From Bacteroides fragilis (GTDB lineage Bacteria; Bacteroidota; Bacteroidia; Bacteroidales; Bacteroidaceae): 64,000 nucleotides of DNA. Within the stretch, counting starts at the first letter, position 1. The number at the start of each line of letters is the position of its first letter. Made by a program: the position numbers and the translations under genes. The stretch is from positions 124,001-188,000 of the forward strand of contig NZ_CP018937.1 of NCBI RefSeq assembly GCF_002849695.1, in the 5' to 3' direction. Shown here piece by piece: positions 1-11,675 of the stretch. The notes beneath the pieces were generated by a model. That model was not told the DNA's origin and ran no database searches. It worked only from the letters and a program-made list of their open reading frames with translations.

Positions 1-2
1 GG

Positions 3-2897
<2,895 letters not shown>

Positions 2898-2967
2898 TGA
2901 ACATCGGTCCGGCTGCAAAGGAAACCGCTCTGCAGCTCCTGATGTTGATTATTCTTAAAGTTATTGC

Positions 2968-3015
2968 ACCCTGCCTCCCGAAGTCGGAACTTTGCGGAGG
3001 TAGGGTTTGCTTTTT
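2968..3015 (+). terminator. Rho-independent terminator after the GH2 gene
   Basis: An 11-bp inverted repeat, accctgcctcc at 2968-2978 and ggaggtagggt at 2996-3006 with one G-T pair, is followed by ttgcttttt. It lies 70 bases after the GH2 stop and reads correctly for the plus strand. Confidence 0.6.
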
Positions 3016-3146
3016 CCCGGAATCGGCCTTGGGAGGTGTTCTGTGATGGGGCTGGAGACGTCTCTGTATTCAGCTTTCTGTGTCTGCCGTCCGGAGGGTA
3101 GGAGAAACGGGATTGGATGATCTGTTTTTTGTATCTAATCTAAACC

Positions 3147-4397
3147 TTACTGTCTGCTGCTTGTTTCTGTGGCATGTGCCTCGATCACAAAACCGGCTTT
3201 GCGCAAATCGTCCCAATATCCGGGATATGACTTGGATACGACCTGCGGCTCATCGATCTGTATTGTCGGATAATGAATCGCTGCCGGGGCAAAAGCCATG
3301 GCCATGCGGTGATCTTCATACGTCTTTATGACGGGACATGCCTGCGGCTCTATGCGTTCGCCGTTCCAGTACAGAATGCTGTCGTCCTCGTCGTATAACA
3401 CATACCCCAGTCTCTTCATTTCCGCTTTAAGAGCTTCGATGCGGTCTGTCTCTTTGATTTTGAGGCTTTGCAGCCCGGTGAACCGGAAAGGGACATCCAG
3501 TAATGCACAAGTCACGACAAACGTCTGCGCCAGATCCGGGATGTCGACGAAATCTTCATCCAGCCGTTTGACACAGCTGCCGTTTTTCCTCAGCCGTATG
3601 CCTTCTTCCGTATATTCGGTTTCTATTCCCAGCCGGGCAAATACCTCCGCTCCCCGGCTGTCCCCCTGATAGCTGTGGCGGAACAGTCCGGTCAGTTCAA
3701 TATCCGTTTCGGAAGACAAGACAGCCATCTGATACCAGTAAGAGGCCGCGCTCCAGTCGCTCTCTACAGTAAACGGGACGCAGCGGTAAGGCTGTGGCTC
3801 GACCGAGATGCTTTGGTCCGACGTCCACCGGGCCGATGCACCGAAGTCCTTCATCAGTTGCAGGGTCAGGTTGATATACGGGCGCGAGACGACCTCACCC
3901 GTCAGCCGGAGCTGCAAACCGTTTTTCAGGATCGGCCCGATCATCAGCAAGGCCGAAATGTATTGTGAACTCACGTTGCCCTTCAGTGTAATTTCGTTGC
4001 CGGCCAGCGGTGCCCCTTCAATCCGCAGGGGCGGGAAACCCTCGTTGCGGGTATATTCGATATTGGCTCCCAGTTCCCGTAAGGCGTTCACCAATATCTG
4101 TATGGGACGCTGCTGCATCCGTTCCGTCCCGGTGATGATGTGAGTGCCCGGCGTACTGCTCAGATAGGCTGTCAGGAAGCGCATGGCCGTTCCGGCGGCA
4201 AGGATGTCGATTACTTCCCCGCCCTCTGTCAGAGCCTTGACCATGACCTTCGTGTCGTCACAGTCGGACAAGTTCGAAAGCACGTCATTGCCCTTCGACA
4301 GTGCATGGATGATAAGCGCACGGTTGCTGATACTTTTTGACGCCGGAAGCTGGATGGTGGCCTTTATGTGCGAAGGCGCTGAGAGTAGATAACGCAT
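3147..4397 (-). CDS. aroA: 5-enolpyruvylshikimate-3-phosphate synthase
   Basis: Sixth step of the shikimate pathway: transfers enolpyruvyl from PEP to shikimate-3-phosphate in the cytosol. Signature pieces are LPASKSISNRAL near the N-terminus (phosphate-binding Lys-Ser), AGTAMRFLTA, ERMQQRPI, KETDRIEAL and YEDHRMAMA near the C-terminus. The ATG at 4397 gives 416 residues beginning MRYLLSAPSH; an upstream in-frame TTG at 4430 lies inside the proposed promoter and is rejected. In E. coli AroA the AGTAMR motif is followed by Pro101. Here the residue is Phe, which may matter for glyphosate response (inference). The gene stands alone, away from aroB at 15.5 kb. Confidence 0.95.
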   Translation of the reverse strand: MRYLLSAPSHIKATIQLPASKSISNRALIIHALSKGNDVLSNLSDCDDTKVMVKALTEGGEVIDILAAGTAMRFLTAYLSSTPGTHIITGTERMQQRPIQILVNALRELGANIEYTRNEGFPPLRIEGAPLAGNEITLKGNVSSQYISALLMIGPILKNGLQLRLTGEVVSRPYINLTLQLMKDFGASARWTSDQSISVEPQPYRCVPFTVESDWSAASYWYQMAVLSSETDIELTGLFRHSYQGDSRGAEVFARLGIETEYTEEGIRLRKNGSCVKRLDEDFVDIPDLAQTFVVTCALLDVPFRFTGLQSLKIKETDRIEALKAEMKRLGYVLYDEDDSILYWNGERIEPQACPVIKTYEDHRMAMAFAPAAIHYPTIQIDEPQVVSKSYPGYWDDLRKAGFVIEAHATETSSRQ

Positions 4398-4427
4398 GAT
4401 CTTTGTTGCTATAGTTATATTTGGTTG

Positions 4428-4435
4428 CAAAAATA
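4428..4435 (-). promoter_or_regulatory. Bacteroides -7 element, aroA promoter
   Basis: TATTTTTG on the minus strand matches TAnnTTTG and lies 30 bp before the aroA ATG. No clear -33 TTTG is seen. Confidence 0.4.
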
Positions 4436-4651
4436 GGAAATCTATTCTTTTCCGTCCCTATCCCTTTCTTAAAATATTAAAGATATGAACGGAATCCAAT
4501 ATACATTAACAGGGCGAACAAACAGATGCGGAATAGGTTGTTTATAGGCCTATAGACATTTTGTTTATAAAAAAATGTCAAGAAGAGCCCCCATATTTCC
4601 GTATTATGATACCAAAAGTCTTGTGCGGTAACGGGGTTAGCATAGTTATTT

Positions 4652-4659
4652 TACTTTTG
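4652..4659 (+). promoter_or_regulatory. Bacteroides -7 element before AraC regulator
   Basis: TACTTTTG, an exact TAnnTTTG match, lies 22 bases before the ATG at 4682. The -33 region is weak. The rest of the aroA/AraC divergent gap holds an 8-bp hairpin (gacatttt/aaaatgtc, 4555-4579) and a TATAGGCCTATA palindrome just before it. Confidence 0.5.
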
Positions 4660-4681
4660 TATCAACAATGAAAGAATTCTG

Positions 4682-5557
4682 ATGCCAAACAGGGATAGTG
4701 AGAAATTGATAACAGATAGTTATGCCACGACTTTATTGGGGGATGAACTTATGGTTTGTGAGAATATGAAGCACATTCGTGTGACTTCTGCTCCTTCCTA
4801 CACTGAAGCCGGAATGATTATTTTATGTTTGAGAGGGACCGCCAAGGTTTGTATCTTTGACAATATCCACATTCTTACGAAGAACGAGCTGGCAGTTATT
4901 CTGCCCGGGCAATTGGTTTCGATAACCGAGTTGAGCAGTGACTTTCTTTGTGATATAGTCGTGCTCTCCCGTGCGCTCTTTGATGATACGTTGAGTGGGT
5001 TCAGTCGCTTTTCTCCTCTTTTCTATGTTTATATGAGGAGCCATTACTGGTACGAACTGACCGGAGAAGAGGCCGGACGGTTCAAGCGTTTTTATGAATC
5101 GCTTTCAGAACGGGCCAAAGATCCTACCCACTTTTTCAGGAGAGAGTCCGTGCTTCTATTATTAAGGATTTTTTATCTGGATATCTACAATGATTATTAT
5201 GGCAAATCTCATCTGGCAAAGGGAGAGTCGGACTTGGGTAAGAGCAAGTTGGCGCATGATTTTTTTTGTTTGATAATGCAGCATTACAGAGAACATAAAG
5301 ATGTCGCCTTTTATGCCGACAAATTGTGTATCACCTCCAAATATCTGTCGATGGTGATAAAAGAAGCAAGCGGAAAGACGGCGAAAGACTGGATTGTAGA
5401 GTATACCATTTTAGAGATCAAAGCCATGTTGAAGAACTCTACCATGAATATACAGGAGATATCCATCAAGACAAATTTTGCGAATCAGTCGTCATTGGGA
5501 CGTTTTTTCAGGAAGCATACCGGGATGACACTCACAGAATATCGTATGTATCAATAA
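4682..5557 (+). CDS. AraC-family transcriptional regulator
   Basis: A 291-residue regulator. The first ~150 residues form a cupin-like sensing region (IILCLRGTAKVCIFDN...ILPGQLVSI). The C-terminal ~100 residues are a double helix-turn-helix AraC DNA-binding domain (VAFYADKLCITSKYLS; ISIKTNFANQSSLGRFFRKH). It resembles the regulator at 41362 in the same window (the same VAFYA.KLCI.S.YL stretch), so the two are paralogues. The next gene, a sensor kinase, starts only 11 bases after its stop, so the pair is probably one transcript. The target genes and ligand cannot be read from the sequence. Confidence 0.88.
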   Translation: MPNRDSEKLITDSYATTLLGDELMVCENMKHIRVTSAPSYTEAGMIILCLRGTAKVCIFDNIHILTKNELAVILPGQLVSITELSSDFLCDIVVLSRALFDDTLSGFSRFSPLFYVYMRSHYWYELTGEEAGRFKRFYESLSERAKDPTHFFRRESVLLLLRIFYLDIYNDYYGKSHLAKGESDLGKSKLAHDFFCLIMQHYREHKDVAFYADKLCITSKYLSMVIKEASGKTAKDWIVEYTILEIKAMLKNSTMNIQEISIKTNFANQSSLGRFFRKHTGMTLTEYRMYQ

Positions 5558-5568
5558 ATAACGCATAA

Positions 5569-6738
5569 ATGAAACAAAAAGAACAAACCGAACTGTTGCG
5601 GACTCAGCAGATGCTGAATGAAGTGAACCGCAAGCTGCTGATGACACTTGGGGTTGCAGAGGTTTTCCCATGGAAATGGGAACTGGCGGAACGTATGGTC
5701 TGGTTTGATGCCCGTCCGTCGGACGATCCCGAAGGGTGGGAGATTATTCATAATGACTTGTTCCCGGTTTCTATTACGCGTGTTTACGAGGGCATATACA
5801 AGGAAGATCGCTTCCGTGTGGTCAGGGCCTGTCGCGAATTGCTGAATGGCAAAGTCAAGAAAGTAGTTATCGAACTTCGTTTTTGGGCCAAAAAGAAAGA
5901 AGGACTGGTGTTGGAGTGGTTGGAGATGCATGCCATCCCCGGTAAGTACGACGGGAATGGCAAGTTGCTGACGGTAGAAGGTTCGCTGATGTCGATTTCC
6001 AAACGGAAGGCCTTGGAAGAAGAACTGACAGCCGCCAAGGAAAGGGCGGAAGAAGCAAACCGGCTGAAGTCGGCATTGATTGCCAACATGAACCACGAGA
6101 TACGTACCCCCTTGAATGCGATTGTCGGTTTTGCATCCCTTCTTTCCATTGTGGACGATGAGAAGGAGCAGCAGGAATATATCGGCTTGATACAAAGCAA
6201 TACGGAACATCTTTTGCGGCTGATGAACGATGTGATCGACCTCTCTAACATTGAGTCGGGTGTGATGGATATGGCCGGTTCGGATGTTCTCCTTGACCCG
6301 TTGATGGAGGAGATTGAACAGATATACAGGCCCAAGGCGGAATCACGTAGCCTCGTCATGGCTTGGGACGGAGAGCAACTTGGGGCGCATATTTACACAG
6401 ACCGGGGCCGGTTGATACAGATATTGGAGCATTTGCTGTGTAACGCCATAAAGTTCACGTTGAAAGGAACGGTCCGTTTAGGTTATCGGAAGAAAGAGGA
6501 AGGCCGGATCTGGTTTTACGTGACGGATACCGGATGTGGTATTCCCGAAGAGAAAAAGGAACTTATATTTGAACGTTTTGTGAAACTTGACGACTTTGTG
6601 CAGGGGCTGGGACTCGGATTGCCCCTTTGCAAAATCATTGTCGACCGATTGCATGGAACAATTGGGGTGGACTCAAAGGTCGGAGAAGGATCGACTTTCT
6701 GGTTTACTCTCCCCGATTTGTCCGGTAAACTTATTTAA
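5569..6738 (+). CDS. Soluble PAS-type sensor histidine kinase
   Basis: A 389-residue kinase. It has an N-terminal coiled stretch (1-35), a PAS-like region (about 36-140), a linker coil, a HisKA dimerisation domain with the H-box MNHEIRTPLNAI (phosphoacceptor His176), and an HATPase_c domain with N-box LLCNAIKFT, G1 DTGCGIPEEK and G2 GLGLGLPLCK. No signal peptide or membrane segment is visible, so it should sense a cytoplasmic cue. It lacks a receiver domain, and no response regulator lies nearby. It probably shares a transcript with the upstream AraC gene, but AraC proteins have no receiver Asp, so the phosphotransfer partner is unknown. Confidence 0.88.
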   Translation: MKQKEQTELLRTQQMLNEVNRKLLMTLGVAEVFPWKWELAERMVWFDARPSDDPEGWEIIHNDLFPVSITRVYEGIYKEDRFRVVRACRELLNGKVKKVVIELRFWAKKKEGLVLEWLEMHAIPGKYDGNGKLLTVEGSLMSISKRKALEEELTAAKERAEEANRLKSALIANMNHEIRTPLNAIVGFASLLSIVDDEKEQQEYIGLIQSNTEHLLRLMNDVIDLSNIESGVMDMAGSDVLLDPLMEEIEQIYRPKAESRSLVMAWDGEQLGAHIYTDRGRLIQILEHLLCNAIKFTLKGTVRLGYRKKEEGRIWFYVTDTGCGIPEEKKELIFERFVKLDDFVQGLGLGLPLCKIIVDRLHGTIGVDSKVGEGSTFWFTLPDLSGKLI

Positions 6739-6865
6739 GATCTACGGATGAGAGACCGTGAGGTTCCCTGAAAAGGACTTCTGTAGCAAGTTGGTGTTTG
6801 CCATCAGCTTGATGTTTGTTTTGTTTGTGATGAGGTCACCGTTTCAGCGGAAACAAAGACCCCGC

Positions 6866-6920
6866 GTTGGCACTTCAGCGGATATGTAATTTTGTCTGCC
6901 GGGGTGCCAACTTTCTTTTA
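6866..6920 (+). terminator. Probable terminator after the kinase gene
   Basis: gttggcac (6866-6873) pairs with gtgccaac (6904-6911) and is followed by tttctttta. The 30-nt loop is long, so support is moderate. A small direct repeat TTCAGCGGA occurs at the left of and inside the loop. Confidence 0.4.
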
Positions 6921-6932
6921 TTTTGAACAGAA

Positions 6933-6965
6933 TGTTGTACAATCGATAGATTTACATTACTTTTG
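6933..6965 (+). promoter_or_regulatory. Promoter of the GH20 gene
   Basis: TGTTG at 6933-6937 and TACTTTTG at 6958-6965 with a 20-bp spacer fit the Bacteroides -33/-7 pattern, 50 bases before the GH20 start. Confidence 0.6.
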
Positions 6966-7015
6966 GTTCCGCAATCGGATGTCCGGTTGAATTAACCCTT
7001 TTATAACGACACGAT

Positions 7016-8977
7016 ATGAAACTTGTTAACCGATTCTTTATGATTCTTGTGGCACTATGCCTGGTTTGTCCCGGCATCAGTGCAGTTGTTAATCCCAAAC
7101 CTTTTGTGATTCCCGAACTGAAAGAGTGGAAAGGTGCCGAAGGAGCGTTTGTGCCTACCGAAGCTACAAAGATTGTCTGTCCCGCCAATCAGCCGGAACT
7201 GTTGCGCATAGCCCGTATGCTGGCCGATGATTGTGAAACAATGTTCGGCTATAAACCCGAAGTGGTACAGGGCAAAGGCGGAGCCGGCGACGTGATCCTT
7301 GCCATCCGCGCAGATAAAAAGTTGGGTAAAGAAGGTTATACGGTAAAAGTAACCGACCGTATCTTGCTGACTGCTCCCGAAAGTATAGGCGTATATTGGG
7401 GAACCCGTACTTTGCTCCAGATCGCGGAACAAAGTGAAAACCACCAGTTCCCGAAAGGAACTTTGCGCGATTTTCCCGACTATGCCGTGCGTGGCTTCAT
7501 GATAGACTGCGGACGTAAGTTTATTCCTCTTGCTTTCCTTCAGGACTATGTGAAGATCATGGCTTATTACAAGATGAATACTTTGCAGATTCACCTGAAT
7601 GATAATGGCTTTAAACAGTACTTTGAACATGATTGGTCGAAGACTTATGCTGCGTTCCGTCTGGAGTCGGATACGTATCCCGGACTGACTGCCGAAGACG
7701 GATATTACACTAAACGTGAATTTATCGACTTGCAAAAGCTGGCCGAGAATCTTTATGTAGAGATCATTCCCGAGATCGATGCTCCGGCACATACTCTTGC
7801 CTTTACACATTATAAACCGGAGATCGGCAGCAAAGAATATGGCATGGATCACCTCGACTTGTTCAATCCTGAAACTTATAAGTTTATGGATGGTCTCTTT
7901 AAGGAGTATCTGGAAGGAGACGAACCGGTATTCCGTGGAAAGAAAGTGCATATCGGTACTGACGAATATTCTAATAAAAAGAAAGATGTGGTAGAGAAGT
8001 TCCGTGCTTTCACCGACCACTATATCCGTTATGTAGAGAGTTTTGGCAAACAGGCTTGCGTATGGGGAGCGCTGACACATGCCAAAGGTGATACACCGGT
8101 GAAATCGGAGAATGTGATCATGAGTGCCTGGTACAATGGCTATGCCAATCCGAAAGATATGATCGAACAGGGATATAAGTTGATCAGTATTCCTGATGGA
8201 CTGGTATACATCGTTCCGGCTGCCGGATACTATTATGACTACCTGAACACGAAGTATCTGTATGAGAACTGGACCCCTGTACACATCGGCAAAGCAGTTT
8301 TCCCGGAGAAAGATCCTTCTGTCCTGGGTGGTATGTTTGCCGTATGGAACGACCATGTAGGCAACGGTATCTCGACAAAAGATATTCACCACCGCGTTTA
8401 TCCGGCTTTGCAGACTTTGGCTGTGAAGATGTGGACAGGAAAAGATACGTCTGTTCCTTATGCCGACTTCGACAGACAACGTAATGCCATCAGTGAGGCT
8501 CCGGGTGTGAACCAACTCGGGCGTATCGGTACAGCACCGGGGTTGGTATACGAGCAGGCCTCTGTTGCCCCGGGCAGCAAGACACCCCATCGCGAAATCG
8601 GATACGACTATCTGGTGACATTCGATATTGACGGAGCCGACGAAGCAAAGGGTACAGAACTGTTCCGTTCGCCCGATGCCGTATTCTATCTCTCCGATCC
8701 GATTCGTGGTATGTTAGGTTTTGCCCGCGACGGTTATTTGAATACATTTAGTCACCGTATTCACAAAGGTGAGAAAGCAACCATCGGTATCAGTGGTGAC
8801 AATAAGTCGACCCGTTTACTTATCAACGGTCAGGTGGTAGAGGAAATGAATACTCAGAAACTTTACTATAATGCCGGAAAGGATTCTATGAATTATGTCC
8901 GTACTTTGGTTTTCCCATTAGAGAAAGCCGGGAAGTTTGATAGCAAGATTACGAATCTGAAAGTCTATAAGAAATAA
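7016..8977 (+). CDS. Beta-N-acetylhexosaminidase, GH20 family, secreted
   Basis: Removes terminal GlcNAc or GalNAc from glycans by substrate-assisted catalysis. The 653-residue protein has a signal peptide (about 1-24, ending GISA), a GH20b-type N-terminal domain, then the catalytic barrel (RGFMIDCGRKFIP; EIIPEIDAPAHTLAF). The catalytic Asp-Glu pair is D316-E317 in VHIGTDEYS, where most family members have GGDE. The C-terminal ~130 residues look like a lectin-like beta sandwich (FYLSDPIRGMLGFARDGYLN). It has its own promoter and a strong terminator, so it is a single-gene unit. Together with the GH2 and GH92 enzymes of this window it could trim N-glycans, but physical linkage is loose. Confidence 0.92.
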   Translation: MKLVNRFFMILVALCLVCPGISAVVNPKPFVIPELKEWKGAEGAFVPTEATKIVCPANQPELLRIARMLADDCETMFGYKPEVVQGKGGAGDVILAIRADKKLGKEGYTVKVTDRILLTAPESIGVYWGTRTLLQIAEQSENHQFPKGTLRDFPDYAVRGFMIDCGRKFIPLAFLQDYVKIMAYYKMNTLQIHLNDNGFKQYFEHDWSKTYAAFRLESDTYPGLTAEDGYYTKREFIDLQKLAENLYVEIIPEIDAPAHTLAFTHYKPEIGSKEYGMDHLDLFNPETYKFMDGLFKEYLEGDEPVFRGKKVHIGTDEYSNKKKDVVEKFRAFTDHYIRYVESFGKQACVWGALTHAKGDTPVKSENVIMSAWYNGYANPKDMIEQGYKLISIPDGLVYIVPAAGYYYDYLNTKYLYENWTPVHIGKAVFPEKDPSVLGGMFAVWNDHVGNGISTKDIHHRVYPALQTLAVKMWTGKDTSVPYADFDRQRNAISEAPGVNQLGRIGTAPGLVYEQASVAPGSKTPHREIGYDYLVTFDIDGADEAKGTELFRSPDAVFYLSDPIRGMLGFARDGYLNTFSHRIHKGEKATIGISGDNKSTRLLINGQVVEEMNTQKLYYNAGKDSMNYVRTLVFPLEKAGKFDSKITNLKVYKK

Positions 8978-8994
8978 GACATTAATCTGAATAA

Positions 8995-9036
8995 AGAGAG
9001 GGAGTTTGGCTGCGTGCCTGGCTCCCTCTCTTGGTT
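8995..9036 (+). terminator. Terminator after GH20
   Basis: Perfect 10-bp stem agagagggag (8995-9004) / ctccctctct (9022-9031) followed by tggtttt, 18 bases after the GH20 stop. Confidence 0.75.
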
Positions 9037-9072
9037 TTCGGAGAGGCTGTATGAAAAAAATAACTTCTTCCG

Positions 9073-9105
9073 TTGCCACCTGAATCTTGTTTTTTTGTAA
9101 CTTTG
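9073..9105 (+). promoter_or_regulatory. Promoter of the efflux operon leader
   Basis: TAACTTTG at 9098-9105 is an exact TAnnTTTG. A TTG at 9073-9075 sits 22 bp upstream, slightly long for the class. Transcription from about 9110 would give a leader of about 200 nt before the TolC-like gene at 9307. Confidence 0.55.
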
Positions 9106-9139
9106 TCCCCCGGATGGAGCATAAAGTTCCACGAGACGA

Positions 9140-9238
9140 ATGAAACAGAAACACAGAAAGCCCCGTTTTGAGTCCTTTCAAGGTATACTAACCAAACTTG
9201 CACTCTTCCATCAGTGGGGAAGAGAAAATTCGGATTAG
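9140..9238 (+). CDS. Putative leader peptide of the efflux operon (32 codons)
   Basis: An ATG at 9140 opens a 32-codon frame ending at TAG 9236-9238. It begins MKQKHRKPRFESFQG, is rich in Lys/Arg at the start and ends WGRENSD. It starts about 30 nt after the proposed transcription start. Its stop codon overlaps the left arm of a hairpin (9237-9254) that is followed by a T-rich run, and an inner hairpin (9203-9224) lies within its 3' part. This arrangement is what leader-peptide attenuation looks like. Ribosome-binding sites are weak in Bacteroides, and none is clear here. No known leader peptide was recognised, and the frame may also be chance. Confidence 0.35.
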   Translation: MKQKHRKPRFESFQGILTKLALFHQWGRENSD

Positions 9239-9260
9239 GTAAGTCCCTTTACCTGATTTT
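9203..9260 (+). promoter_or_regulatory. Tandem hairpins, attenuator-like, upstream of tolC-emrAB
   Basis: Hairpin 1: ctcttcc (9203-9209) / ggaagag (9218-9224). Hairpin 2: aggtaa (9237-9242) / ttacct (9249-9254), followed by gatttttcctcttt, as in an intrinsic terminator. The right arm of hairpin 2 could instead pair with tcaaggta near 9178-9185, with one bulged A, which would open the terminator. The layout suggests conditional read-through into the efflux genes (inference). Confidence 0.4.
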
Positions 9261-9306
9261 TCCTCTTTACATTTTATTATTTCTTAAAATTCATAAGTAA
9301 CAACGT

Positions 9307-10626
9307 ATGAACAAATTCACTTTGTTCATAATGATGCTCTATGCGTCATTATGTCCCTTGAGCGTGTATGCTCAGGAAGCGGCACGACAAACCATGTCCA
9401 TTGAAGAGATGTTTTCGCTTGCCGACCAGAACAGTAAATCGTTGCGTCCGTGCGCAACCGGTATCAGTGAAGCACACGAAGGCGTGAGGGTTGCTAAAAA
9501 TGCCCGTCTGCCCGAGATTGAGGCCTCTTTGTCATTCAGCTATCTGGGAGATGCATTGCTGACAGACCGTAATTTTTCGAATGGGTCCAATGCGTCAATG
9601 CCGCATTATGGCAATAATTTTGCAATAGAAGCCACGCAAGTGGTATATGCGGGAGGAGCCATCACGAATAGTATTGCCATTGCCCGTTTGCAGGAAGAGA
9701 TGGCCCGTCTGAATCTGGATACAAGCCGCGATAAGGTGCGCTTTCTGCTGATTGGGTATTATCTGGACCTGTTCAAACAACAGAACATGTTACAGGTATA
9801 TGAGAAGAATATTGAACAGACTAAACAGGTTATCGGGGAACTCCACGCGAAGGAGGCTGAAGGAGTCGTTCTGAAAAACGACATCACCCGATACGAGTTG
9901 TTGTTGGCCAATCTGGAATTGACCCGTACACAGATTGAAAATACAATCTCCATCCTGAATAACAATTTGACCACCAGCCTGGGGCTGCCGGAAAATGTCA
10001 GTATACAGCCGGACACTACCATTCTTTCGAAAGCTTTGCCTGTTGAAGCTAAAGAGAACTGGACTACTGCCGCTTACGCGAACTCTCCCGTATTGAAACA
10101 GATGTCGCTTGCAGTCCAAATGAGCAGACATCAGCAGAAGATTACCCGATCGGAGCGGATCCCGAAGGTGGCTCTGTTTGCCGGTAGCAAACTGGATGGA
10201 CCTATTACCATCGAAGTGCCTCCCATCAATAAGAACCTTAACTATTGGTATGTAGGAGTGGGGTTGAAGTATAATTTCTCTTCTCTGTTTAAGGCTGACA
10301 AGGCCGTTGCCCGGGATAAGTTTGCCATCCGGCGGAGTACAGAGCAGTATGAAGATGCCAAAGAGCAAACCGAACTGGCCGTCAATGCAGGACAGGTGAA
10401 ATATCTGGAAACTTATGTGGAACTGAATACCCAGCGGAAAAGTGTGGAACTCGCCAATCTGAACTATGCCGTTATCCGTGACCGTTATAAAAATGATATG
10501 GCACTGATCACCGATATGCTGGATGCCAGTAACTCAAAACTTGCTGCCGAGGTGCAACTGGTAAATGCACAGATCAATATTGTATTTAATTATTATAAAC
10601 TTCTGTATATCTCCGGAACTATCTAA
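9307..10626 (+). CDS. TolC-family outer membrane efflux protein
   Basis: Outer membrane channel of a tripartite efflux pump. The protein has 439 residues with a signal peptide (1-22, ending VYAQ) and the repeated long helices typical of the OEP family (about residues 30-220 and 240-435; for example NDITRYELLLANLELTRTQIENT). It starts an operon: 11 bases separate it from the HlyD/EmrA-like gene, and the MFS gene follows 3 bases after that. The unusual ~200-nt leader upstream suggests controlled expression. Substrates are unknown; EmrAB-TolC relatives export hydrophobic drugs and uncouplers. Confidence 0.9.
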   Translation: MNKFTLFIMMLYASLCPLSVYAQEAARQTMSIEEMFSLADQNSKSLRPCATGISEAHEGVRVAKNARLPEIEASLSFSYLGDALLTDRNFSNGSNASMPHYGNNFAIEATQVVYAGGAITNSIAIARLQEEMARLNLDTSRDKVRFLLIGYYLDLFKQQNMLQVYEKNIEQTKQVIGELHAKEAEGVVLKNDITRYELLLANLELTRTQIENTISILNNNLTTSLGLPENVSIQPDTTILSKALPVEAKENWTTAAYANSPVLKQMSLAVQMSRHQQKITRSERIPKVALFAGSKLDGPITIEVPPINKNLNYWYVGVGLKYNFSSLFKADKAVARDKFAIRRSTEQYEDAKEQTELAVNAGQVKYLETYVELNTQRKSVELANLNYAVIRDRYKNDMALITDMLDASNSKLAAEVQLVNAQINIVFNYYKLLYISGTI

Positions 10627-10637
10627 AATCAATCGTT

Positions 10638-11672
10638 ATGAATAAGAAAACTAAAAAACTGGCGTTTAATATCTCTGTTATTATCGTGTTGCTTCTGGCC
10701 CTCGGTTGGGTCTGCTCCCGTTTTATCCATTGGGGAAATGTGGAGTTTACGGACAATGCGCAGGTGCGTCAACACATCGTACCCGTCAACTGCCGGGTAC
10801 AGGGTTTTATCAGGAAAATCTATTTTACGGAGTATCAGACGGTGCATAAAGGTGATACACTGGCCTTGATAGAAGATGCCGAGTTCCGTTTCAGACTGGC
10901 ACAGGCAGAGGCTGATTATCAGAATGCCTTATCGGGTAAGACCGTGATGACTTCGTCCATCCATACCATCCAGAACAATATTTCCGTATCCGATGCCAGC
11001 ATTCAGGAGGCTAAAATACGTATGGATAATGCCGGACGCGAATATAAACGTTATCAGAACTTGTTGGAACGGGATGCCGTTACCCGTCAGCAATACGATG
11101 CGGTGAAAACAAATTTTGAAGCATCGAAAGCACGTTACGAACTGTTACTTCGTCAGAAAAAGTCGACAGCACTCGTCAAGCAGGAGCAGACGGAACGCCT
11201 GGAACAGACCGAAGCCGGCATAAAACTGGCAGAAGCAGCTCTGGAAATAGCCAGGTTAAACCTTTCGTATACAGTGATTACGGCTCCTTGCGACGGAACT
11301 ACCGGACGAAAAGAGATCCAGGAAGGTGTATTGGTACAGCCCGGACAAACATTGGTCAATCTGGTAGACGAAAACGATAAATGGGTGGTTGCTAATTATA
11401 AGGAAACCCAAACAACCCATATTGGTGAAGGTTATCCGGTCGATATTGAAGTAGATGCTATTCCCGGAGTAGTGTTTAAAGGGGTGGTAAAATCTGTTTC
11501 GCAGGCAACGGGGGCAAGTTTCTCTCTTCTTCCGCAGGATAATTCTGCAGGCAATTTTGTGAAGGTAGAGCAGCGTATTCCCGTACGTATCGAGTTTTCG
11601 GACGGAAACAAACCCGAAGACATGAAGCGTCTGCGTGCCGGAATGAATGTGGAATGTGTGGTAAACTATTAA
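10638..11672 (+). CDS. HlyD/EmrA-family membrane fusion protein
   Basis: Periplasmic adaptor that links the inner-membrane transporter to the TolC-like channel. The 344 residues comprise one N-terminal membrane anchor (about 9-28), a first half of the lipoyl-like domain (VQGFIRKIYFTEYQTVHKGD), a long coiled-coil hairpin (about 85-190), then the second lipoyl half and barrel (YTVITAPCDGTTGRKEIQEG). It belongs to the EmrA subtype because it precedes an MFS rather than an RND transporter. It lies second in a three-gene operon with tight spacing. Confidence 0.92.
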   Translation: MNKKTKKLAFNISVIIVLLLALGWVCSRFIHWGNVEFTDNAQVRQHIVPVNCRVQGFIRKIYFTEYQTVHKGDTLALIEDAEFRFRLAQAEADYQNALSGKTVMTSSIHTIQNNISVSDASIQEAKIRMDNAGREYKRYQNLLERDAVTRQQYDAVKTNFEASKARYELLLRQKKSTALVKQEQTERLEQTEAGIKLAEAALEIARLNLSYTVITAPCDGTTGRKEIQEGVLVQPGQTLVNLVDENDKWVVANYKETQTTHIGEGYPVDIEVDAIPGVVFKGVVKSVSQATGASFSLLPQDNSAGNFVKVEQRIPVRIEFSDGNKPEDMKRLRAGMNVECVVNY

Positions 11673-11675
11673 AGT

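Noticed and set aside
7055..8590. A 511-codon open frame antisense to the GH20 gene
   Set aside because: The plus-strand GH20 protein has a full domain set, signal peptide, promoter and terminator. The antisense translation shows no recognisable domain and arises from codon bias of the real gene.
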